A program made the translations under genes and the position numbers. 64,000 nucleotides of DNA, from the NCBI GenBank assembly GCA_964650945.1, contig CAZYXU010000001.1, forward strand, positions 1-64,000, written 5' to 3'. A model generated the notes under the pieces. The model made no database searches, was not told where the DNA came from, and was given only the letters and a program-made list of their open reading frames with translations. Shown in pieces: positions 55,693 through 62,191 of this stretch. The DNA is from JAXGPF01 sp964650945 (GTDB taxonomy: Bacteria > Verrucomicrobiota > Kiritimatiellia > JAAZAB01). Position 1 is the stretch's first letter, and each line of letters opens with the position of its first letter.

Positions 55693-55805
55693 GCTCCCTC
55701 TTCCTGGATTCGCGCGGCGAGGCCCCGCCGGCCTGGCCGGGCGTCGCCCCCGCGTTTTCAAGGACGGTGGCCGCGGACCGCGGGTCGCCGCGCGAATCTG
55801 ATTAC

Positions 55806-55831
55806 GGGGGGCGGCTGACACGCCGCCCCCC
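55806..55831. terminator. Perfect 10-bp hairpin between lipoprotein genes
   Basis: GGGGGGCGGC (55806-55815) and GCCGCCCCCC (55822-55831) are exact inverses around the loop TGACAC. It lies downstream of the small lipoprotein gene on the minus strand. There is no T-run, so it may be a Rho-independent-like or processing hairpin. Confidence 0.5.
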
Positions 55832-55882
55832 TGGTGTTCTAGTAAAAAGCCGCTATGGCCGAGTCTCAGGCTCAGGGCTGAC

Positions 55883-56155
55883 TCAGTGCGCGGGATGATC
55901 CTTGGGCTTCGTCGTCGCGGGATGCTCCACGACTGCCTTCTCTGTCGCAGCAGCGCCTTCCGCGGCCTTCTGCTCGACCTGTGTCGTCGTCGGAGGTTGT
56001 GCTTTCTCTGTTGCAGCCGCCGCTTCCGGGGCCTTCTGCTCGATCTGCGGCGCGGTCGGAGGCTCCATCTTCGGCTCTTCCTTTGACTGGCAACCCGCCA
56101 TCATCAACGCCGTTCCGGCAAACGCGCCCGCCATCAACAATACCGACTTTTTCAT
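55883..56155 (-). CDS. Small repetitive lipoprotein
   Basis: A 90-residue lipoprotein with lipobox MMAGC. The mature part consists of two near-identical units, each of the form IEQKAPEAAAATEKA or VEQKAAEGAAATEKA, between Pro/Thr-rich linkers, and ends in KPKDHPAH. AAGGAG precedes the ATG. Its role is unknown; a structural or metal-binding envelope peptide would fit the length. Confidence 0.75.
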   Translation of the reverse strand: MKKSVLLMAGAFAGTALMMAGCQSKEEPKMEPPTAPQIEQKAPEAAAATEKAQPPTTTQVEQKAAEGAAATEKAVVEHPATTKPKDHPAH

Positions 56156-56330
56156 ACAATTTCTCCTTGCATGGTTTCGCCCGTGCCGGTTTACCGACGG
56201 AATCGTTCGGCGACCGACGGGAGATTACTTTCGAGTAAATAATAAGCTTTAGGCGAGCAATATGCAAGACTGTAATCCCCGTCCAGGGTCACCCCGTTCA
56301 AAAGATAATATTCTTGCGTGATTCAGGTTT

Positions 56331-56420
56331 ATGCGACATATTGCCGGCACGGCACAGCCATTAAAGGTTGAATACAAAGGTGCGATTTACCACGCCACGG
56401 CGTGGATGCCGGGATATGCG
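56331..56420 (+). pseudogene. Remnant of a REP-associated tyrosine transposase (TnpA_REP/RAYT)
   Basis: The translated segment PLKVEYKGAIYHATA matches the N-terminal block typical of REP-associated Y1 transposases (RPLRIEYPGAIYHV-type). The frame remains open to 56642, but after about residue 30 the sequence no longer resembles the family; no HUH motif or catalytic Tyr is seen. This looks like a 5' fragment left after deletion. Confidence 0.55.
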
Positions 56421-56638
56421 CCGGCGCCGGGAACCGCCGGCGACTCAAGATACGCTTGGGTGGACGGGCTGTATCAAAAGCGAGTGGCGGAAGACCGGCA
56501 GCCGGAAGATGCAAGTATTTGGAGTATCAGGAATGCTTTGGATGAATCGACAATGTCGGGCAGAATCTCCCCATGTGGATCGCTGATCTCGATATCGAAT
56601 CCATCAGGAGGGATGCGGGCATCAAGTCGGATTAGAAA

Positions 56639-57448
56639 ATGAACATACGGACAAAATGGCAATATGATGAATACCGGCAGGTCGGCGTGGACTATGCGGA
56701 TACCGCGGCGGTTGAAGCCTACGATGCCCGCCATGCCCGGTTTCGCGACGTTCATGCCGAATGCAACCGCATTCTTGATACTCTGGCCGTCACGCCTGAG
56801 TCGGTCGTGATAGAATTCGGCACGGGCACCGGCGCCTTTGCCATCCATGCGGCGCAGCGCTGTGCCGGCGTTTACGCGGTCGATGTTTCCAAACCCATGC
56901 TGGAATATGTCCGGCAGCGGGCGGCCAAAGCGGGACTCAAAAACATCGTCTTTGGCCATGCTGGTTTCCTGACTTACGAGCATGGCGGCGCTCCGGCAGA
57001 TGCGATTGTAACCAGCATGGCCCTCCACCATTTGCCGGATTTCTGGAAGGGCATAGCCCTGGCGCGGATGCACGGCATGCTCAAATCCGGCGGGCTTTTG
57101 TACATCCACGATGTGATCTTCGATTCGGTGGACGCCGAGTCCAACATCTCGCGCTGGATAGATAAGCTGGGCGGAATTGGCGGGGCGCAGCTTCGCGATG
57201 AAATTGCAACGCATGTCCGGGAGGAGTTCTCGACCTTCGACTGGATCCTGGACGGCCTGCTCGAAAGAGCCGGCTTCCAGATTCTGTCCAAAGAGATGGT
57301 CGAAGGCGTCGTTGGGACATATTTGTGCAAAAAACGAGGAGTTCACGGACGGGGCGGCAGGATTTTACACCGCAACCGGAAAAAGGAAGAAGATGATCCG
57401 GTCGGATCAGGAAAACCGGACAAGAAAACAGGAACTTTCAAACCGTAG
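56639..57448 (+). CDS. Class I SAM-dependent methyltransferase
   Basis: A 269-residue methyltransferase. Motif I is VIEFGTGTGAFAI, followed by VYAVDVSKPML (acidic ribose-binding residue) and ADAIVTSMALHHLPD (post-I). The Rossmann fold is complete. The C-terminal about 35 residues (from KRGVHGRG) are basic and low complexity, probably an extension past the normal family end. The ATG at 56639 overlaps the stop of the transposase-remnant frame by 4 nt. Substrate unknown. Confidence 0.85.
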   Translation: MNIRTKWQYDEYRQVGVDYADTAAVEAYDARHARFRDVHAECNRILDTLAVTPESVVIEFGTGTGAFAIHAAQRCAGVYAVDVSKPMLEYVRQRAAKAGLKNIVFGHAGFLTYEHGGAPADAIVTSMALHHLPDFWKGIALARMHGMLKSGGLLYIHDVIFDSVDAESNISRWIDKLGGIGGAQLRDEIATHVREEFSTFDWILDGLLERAGFQILSKEMVEGVVGTYLCKKRGVHGRGGRILHRNRKKEEDDPVGSGKPDKKTGTFKP

Positions 57449-57569
57449 GAAGGAATGTACTGCTTCGGTTCTTCACAACCATGCGACGACGACGGTGACG
57501 CCCGCGCCCGCCGCGAGGGCCGCCAGAACAAGCTTCACTGTGCCTGCGTCCATGACGATGCCGCCTTGT

Positions 57570-58232
57570 TTACGCCACCAGTCCCGCCTCCTGAAAACTG
57601 TAATACCCTTTCCGGGTAACAATGATCTGATCCAGGACGCGGATGCCTAGAATCTTTGCCGCCTGGGTCAGTTGCTCGTGTATCTTCAGGTCGGCGTCGC
57701 TGGGTTTGAGTTCGCCGGATGGGTGGTTGTGGGCGAAGATGACGGCGGCGGCCCGGTCGGCGATTACGTCGGCAAAGACCTCTCGCGGGTGAACCTGGCT
57801 CCGGTCCAGTAGGCCGATGGTGACGGTGCGCTTCTCGATGACTTCGTTTGCGCCGTTCAGGGAAATGCAGAGGAAGTGCTCCTGTTGCTTCCCGGCAATG
57901 TCGGCCAGTAGTGGAAGGGCATCGGCGGACGTCGCAATCTTGACCGTGTCCCTTAACAGGTGCCGCCGGGCGAGTTCAAAAGCGGCAAGGACTTGGTATG
58001 CCTTGGCGGGGCCCATGCCGTGAATGGCGGTCAGGTCCGCCTCGGTAAGCCCCGTTTTCTTCACTTGAATGATCTTGGCGATCTCCTTCGACATAGCCCG
58101 TACATCGTGGCCCTGAACGCCGCGGCCAAGGATGACCTGAACGAGTTCCTCATCCGTCAAGGCAGACGCGCCCCTGGCCGCCATCTTTTCACGGGGTCGA
58201 TCCTGTTCAGGCATGTCCTTGATGGTCTTCAC
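57570..58232 (-). CDS. radC: RadC family JAB/MPN protein
   Basis: A 220-residue RadC-type protein. An N-terminal helix-hairpin-helix region (LTAIHGMGPAKAYQVLAAFEL) precedes the JAMM/MPN domain with FAHNHPSGELKPSDAD, the metal-binding HxHPSGxxxPSxxD motif. Length is normal. Despite the name, a role in repair is doubtful; radC genes are common in mobile and defence islands. The start overlaps the hsdM stop by 4 nt, so it is translationally coupled to the methyltransferase. Confidence 0.92.
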   Translation of the reverse strand: MKTIKDMPEQDRPREKMAARGASALTDEELVQVILGRGVQGHDVRAMSKEIAKIIQVKKTGLTEADLTAIHGMGPAKAYQVLAAFELARRHLLRDTVKIATSADALPLLADIAGKQQEHFLCISLNGANEVIEKRTVTIGLLDRSQVHPREVFADVIADRAAAVIFAHNHPSGELKPSDADLKIHEQLTQAAKILGIRVLDQIIVTRKGYYSFQEAGLVA

Positions 58233-59812
58233 GCTTTCAGTTCCTGTAATCCGGCGGCGATCTCGCGTTGCGCTTCTTCGATGATGGCCGTCAGTTCCGC
58301 TGGGGTCCGCTTGTCGGAGAGGTCCGGGGCGTTGTCATTATTGGCTTTGATGTCGAAGTCCCTGGACTTGATGGTCTCGGCGTCCACGTACCAACTGCGC
58401 TCGCTGATGCGGCGTGGGTCGTCGGCCGGCAGGCGGATGCGTTCCAGAAAGTCCCCGAAATTGGCGTAGGTCAGGGGATTGGATTTGTTCACCTTGCGAG
58501 GCGTGAAGTCGTCCTTCAGGGTCATGTCGTAGTACCAGACCCGCTGTGTGGCCCGGCCCTTGGTGAAGAAGAGAAGGTCGGTCTTCACGCCCGCACCGGC
58601 ATTCACGAAAACGCCTTGGGGCAGACTGACGATGCACCAGAGGTCGCACTCGTCCATGAGTTTACGCTTCGTCTGCCGGTAAGCCGCGGTTTTCGTGTGG
58701 AAGAGGACGCCCTCGTCAATCACCATACCGCACGTCCCGCCCTCGGCCAGCGCGTCGATGATGTGCTGGAGAAATAGAATCTGCGCCTTGCCGCACTTGA
58801 AGGCGAACTGCGCCTGGGCGTCCTTGCCTTCCTTGCTGCCGAACGGGGGATTGGTCAGAACGTAGTCGAACTGGGACGGCGCGCCGGTGAACAGGTCGGC
58901 ATAGGTGGGTGTCCCGGTCAACGTGTTGCCGTGCCAGATGCGCGGCAGGTCAATCTCGTGCAGAGCCATGTTGGCCAACGTGATCGGGATCGCTTCCGGC
59001 GCGTCCTCCCGGCCCCAGAATGTTTCGGTCTTCAACTCCTTCATCTGCGTCGGCGTCGGGCGCTGTTGCAGCAGGTGCTTGTACGCCTCGATGAGAAAGC
59101 CGCCGGTCCCGCAACAGGGATCGTACACGGTCTTGTCGAGACGGGGATTGACGACGTTGACGATAAGCCGGATCACCTCGCGCGGGGTAAAGAATTGTCC
59201 GCCGTCGTTCTTCTTCTCGCCGAGGCTGGGGAGCAGCCCCTCGAATGCCTGCGAGATCGGAAACATGTGCTGGGCGTCAATCGTCCCGGCGGTCAGTGCG
59301 TGGACGCGGTCCAGAACGTCGAGAAGATTTGTCTGGCTGGCGACAACCGTTCGCTCCTTGTTGGCGAAAATCTCCCCGATGATCTTCTGTTTCGCACTGG
59401 TGCCCGCCTTCTCCTTCAGGCCGATCAGGAACGGGAACAACTCCCCGTTCACAAAGGACAGAAAACCGTTGAGTTCGGCCTTCGTCTCGGTTAGCTCGTA
59501 GCGCTTCCACCCGGTAAAGGCTTTACCTTTGCCGCCGGCGTGCTTGTCGAATGGGGCGGCCCAGTCACGCCAGCGGTATGGCGGCGGGATGGATTCATGG
59601 TAAGGTTTTTTGACCGCCAGGGCCTTGGCAGCCTCCTTCTCCTCCATCATGTCGAGGAACCGGAGAAAGAACATCCATGTCAGTTCCGGCACGTATAGCC
59701 GCGCCCCCTTGGCCTTGTCGCGGCGCAGGATGTTGCAGATGCCCTTGACCGCCTTGTCCATGCCGGCCTGGGTCGAGATGGTTTTACCGTTGTTCTGAAG
59801 ACGATTTTTCAT
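58229..59812 (-). CDS. hsdM: Type I restriction-modification DNA methyltransferase HsdM
   Basis: A 527-residue N6-adenine methyltransferase subunit. The N-terminal helical domain is followed by SAM-binding motif I DPCCGTGGF, then motif IV YVLTNPPFGSKEG. The C-terminal region carries the usual coiled helix for HsdS binding. It forms, with HsdS, the modification enzyme that protects host DNA, and HsdR adds cleavage. Three small genes separate it from hsdS, which is unusual. radC follows with a 4-nt overlap. Confidence 0.95.
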   Translation of the reverse strand: MKNRLQNNGKTISTQAGMDKAVKGICNILRRDKAKGARLYVPELTWMFFLRFLDMMEEKEAAKALAVKKPYHESIPPPYRWRDWAAPFDKHAGGKGKAFTGWKRYELTETKAELNGFLSFVNGELFPFLIGLKEKAGTSAKQKIIGEIFANKERTVVASQTNLLDVLDRVHALTAGTIDAQHMFPISQAFEGLLPSLGEKKNDGGQFFTPREVIRLIVNVVNPRLDKTVYDPCCGTGGFLIEAYKHLLQQRPTPTQMKELKTETFWGREDAPEAIPITLANMALHEIDLPRIWHGNTLTGTPTYADLFTGAPSQFDYVLTNPPFGSKEGKDAQAQFAFKCGKAQILFLQHIIDALAEGGTCGMVIDEGVLFHTKTAAYRQTKRKLMDECDLWCIVSLPQGVFVNAGAGVKTDLLFFTKGRATQRVWYYDMTLKDDFTPRKVNKSNPLTYANFGDFLERIRLPADDPRRISERSWYVDAETIKSRDFDIKANNDNAPDLSDKRTPAELTAIIEEAQREIAAGLQELKA

Positions 59813-59832
59813 TTCAGAGTTTCCGCCAGCAC

Positions 59833-60027
59833 TCAGGCTTCCGTGGCGCCGTATTCCGCCGGTTTCTCAGCCACAACCAAACGCTTTCGGCTGGCACAGC
59901 GCTTCTCGAACTGCTCGCGCGCCTCCCGCAGTTCCTTCGTCATCAATTCCGGGTGTCCATAGTATCGCTTGGACAATTCCGTTCGGATGTCGCGCATCAT
60001 CCTGACGCAGTCAAATGTCTTTTTCAT
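59833..60027 (-). CDS. Small protein paired with PIN-domain gene (antitoxin candidate)
   Basis: A 64-residue basic helical protein starting MKKTFDCVRMMRDIRTELSK. Short proteins of this type (K-x-F-D-x-V-x-M-R-D-I opening) commonly sit next to PIN-domain toxins and may be the antitoxin. GAGGTG precedes the ATG by 5 nt. The start overlaps the PIN stop by 17 nt, which favours coupled synthesis. No DNA-binding motif is evident, in contrast to the HTH protein on the other side. Confidence 0.65.
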   Translation of the reverse strand: MKKTFDCVRMMRDIRTELSKRYYGHPELMTKELREAREQFEKRCASRKRLVVAEKPAEYGATEA

Positions 60028-60478
60028 TGAGCACCTCCCTGGGTGTGCGAATATCAATCAAACCGTAACCTTCCTTCAAGTTTACGGAATTGTATAGTCG
60101 GATGCGGTTTAGATTCACGATGTGCTTGAAGTTCCAACTTACCAGAACATCCACTCGTGCCACCGTCGCGGCGGCGATGTGCAGTCCATCCGCCACGGTT
60201 GCCGGCGTCACAATGCCATCGCGGAGATAGGCATCGGCCAAGGCCAGCGATTCATTTGTCTCGGGCAATATCTCTCGGCGCTCCACGGGCATATCCTCCA
60301 CAATCTCCCGCACTCGTCCCGGCGCTTGCCGTAGTTCCCGGATCGTCAGTTCCGACAGCACCATCTTCTTGCGCCCATGCCGAAACTCCCCCATCAGGCG
60401 TACCGACCATTCCTTGAACTCATCCTCAAAGCAACCTCCGATCACTGACGTGTCAACGTAGATTCGCATCTTGTCCAT
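60011..60478 (-). CDS. PIN-domain protein (VapC-like toxin candidate)
   Basis: A 155-residue PIN nuclease-fold protein. Acidic metal-site residues lie in IYVDTSVIGG, LSELTIREL and ADGLHIAAA, the usual three PIN acidic positions, and VLVSWNFKHI closes the fold. VapC toxins are RNases that act on tRNA or rRNA. The gene lies 15 bp after an HTH gene and overlaps a small downstream gene, both typical of toxin-antitoxin modules. The start could be the ATG at 60478 or three codons later. Confidence 0.8.
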   Translation of the reverse strand: MDKMRIYVDTSVIGGCFEDEFKEWSVRLMGEFRHGRKKMVLSELTIRELRQAPGRVREIVEDMPVERREILPETNESLALADAYLRDGIVTPATVADGLHIAAATVARVDVLVSWNFKHIVNLNRIRLYNSVNLKEGYGLIDIRTPREVLNEKDI

Positions 60479-60493
60479 CCATATTGCTGAAGG

Positions 60494-60898
60494 TCACACG
60501 GCCAACGCCTTTGCGCGCCGGTCTAGATCGGGCGAGTGGAGTTTCCGCACTTCCTCGATGAATTCGTCCAGTTCCTTCTCGGTCAATTCCGCGCCGCGGA
60601 CCGTCCGGAAGAAGACCGGCAGTTTCGCGAGCAACTTCTCGTCGCTCATGATCTCCCGTGGAATCTGGCCTCGGGCGATATCCGCCTGATCCATGAAGTC
60701 CTGCCACTCGGATGACTCCGGCTTCAGGCCGAGCGCCTTGGCCCATTTCGCCAAGGTCTTCGTGTCCTTGGGCGGCGGATTGACGTTCCGCTCGATCTTG
60801 CTCCAGTTGCTCGGATCAACCTCGTTCTCGGCACAGAATTGCCGTAGCGTCCTCCCCTGCGCGATCCGCTTGTCTTTAACGAGTTCGCCGAATGTCAT
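60494..60898 (-). CDS. XRE-family helix-turn-helix regulator
   Basis: A 134-residue protein. The N-terminal HTH (about 5-65) has TLRQFCAENEVDPSNWSKIERNVNPP, the XRE-type recognition helix. The C-terminal about 60 residues are helical and charged, with ELTEKELDEFIEEVRKL. AGGAGG lies 7 nt before the ATG. It could be the antitoxin or transcription repressor of the PIN module, or a controller of the restriction system. Confidence 0.8.
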   Translation of the reverse strand: MTFGELVKDKRIAQGRTLRQFCAENEVDPSNWSKIERNVNPPPKDTKTLAKWAKALGLKPESSEWQDFMDQADIARGQIPREIMSDEKLLAKLPVFFRTVRGAELTEKELDEFIEEVRKLHSPDLDRRAKALAV

Positions 60899-60970
60899 GG
60901 TAAGGTCCTCCTGTTGCTTCATCCGTGGTGTAGAATAAACCACATGTGGTAGGAATGCAACCACAAAATA

Positions 60971-62191
60971 CTACCCGAAATCGAACGCCTCGCGCAGGAT
61001 CGCTCCGGGCAGGGCGGAAACAGCATCTCGTTCGTTGGCCGAAGCCGCTCTGATCCTGCTTATGGCCTTCCGTTGCCTTTCGACGTCTTTCACAATGTTT
61101 TCCTGGTCGTCAATAGTGGGCGGTATGGGTACCGGGTAGTCACGCATGAAATCCGCAGGCACCCGCTGTTGCCCCGCGCTGCCATCGAATTTCGCCTCTG
61201 CAGCATCGCGGAATTCGCGAGTTCGCACCAGAAACAAGAGCCATTCTCGCCGAATCCCGGGCTTGGCCCTCAAGACGTGGAATTCGGTTGTGCCAAAACC
61301 GAAGCCTTTGGTCAAACCCGTTGCGATCGCCGACTTTCCGTTCTGCATACATGGCGTTATTTTCGCAAACAACACGTCGCCCTCTTCGAAATAGGTGTAG
61401 CCCTTCGCGACTGACGAGAGAGGTTTCGTAATTCTCGTTGCGATCTGCCCCAGAGTCTCGTCTATGGCGTCCATTGGCACAAAACTGACCATGGCATCTG
61501 CCTTTTCTGCGCCAAGCGCCTTGCGACGCGGATTGATGTCGGCCATCTTACCCAATGGTACTCTCATCCATCCACTAGGCAAACGATCTCCTCGTCCCGT
61601 GTGCAGGGCGTTGCGAAGAAACGCGCATTCGAGCGTTGCCGCTGCGTCTATCTGTCTCTCCGACGCCCGCCGCATGGACTCGACCTTGCTTAACTTCCGC
61701 TCCAGTTCGGCAGCGAGACTGTCTCTCGCTGCTTCCTCACGTGGGACAGGAACGCAAAGGCGTTTCAGTTTCCGAATGTCGGCTCTGGGCATCCGGCCGC
61801 CCGTTGAATACTTCACCGCGCAGTCTATGACCTGCTTCGACTGGAGAGCGGCTGCAAGAAAGGCGCGGGACACCCCGGCGGCTGGTCTCAATGTGAGGAT
61901 TTCCATACAGCATTTTCCAGGTATATCCGGCAGGAATACCTTGTCGAGATAGGGGCGCAGTTTTCCGTATAGGACGTGAGTATGGTCGAAACGGAAGCAT
62001 GTGCTCTCCGCCTTGGCGGGAGACTCCGAAATGAACCGGCGCGTATGCGATTCGATATTTTCCAGACCTACAAACGGCAATCCGGCGAAGTCGGGGTCAC
62101 CCGCTTGGACTTGGTTTCGCTCTTCCTCGAAGAGATTTCCCAGTTCCATCCATTGCCAGTCTGGGGGTAGTTGTCTGGCTGTTGAGGTCAT
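60971..62191 (-). CDS. hsdS: Type I restriction-modification specificity subunit HsdS
   Basis: A 406-residue DNA-recognition subunit. Two target-recognition domains are visible: the first around LPPDWQWMELGNLFEEERN with the following conserved region SLAAELERKLSKVESMRRASERQIDAA as its helical spacer; the second around LPSGWMRVPLGKMADINPRR, ending PIPPTIDDQENIVKDVERQ plus a terminal coiled coil. The two halves specify the two parts of a bipartite site. The start overlaps the hsdR stop by 4 nt. Confidence 0.95.
   Translation of the reverse strand: MTSTARQLPPDWQWMELGNLFEEERNQVQAGDPDFAGLPFVGLENIESHTRRFISESPAKAESTCFRFDHTHVLYGKLRPYLDKVFLPDIPGKCCMEILTLRPAAGVSRAFLAAALQSKQVIDCAVKYSTGGRMPRADIRKLKRLCVPVPREEAARDSLAAELERKLSKVESMRRASERQIDAAATLECAFLRNALHTGRGDRLPSGWMRVPLGKMADINPRRKALGAEKADAMVSFVPMDAIDETLGQIATRITKPLSSVAKGYTYFEEGDVLFAKITPCMQNGKSAIATGLTKGFGFGTTEFHVLRAKPGIRREWLLFLVRTREFRDAAEAKFDGSAGQQRVPADFMRDYPVPIPPTIDDQENIVKDVERQRKAISRIRAASANERDAVSALPGAILREAFDFG

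Noticed and set aside
56474..57346. 290-codon minus-strand frame opposite the methyltransferase
   Set aside because: The plus-strand frame has clear SAM-binding motifs; the minus-strand frame has none.
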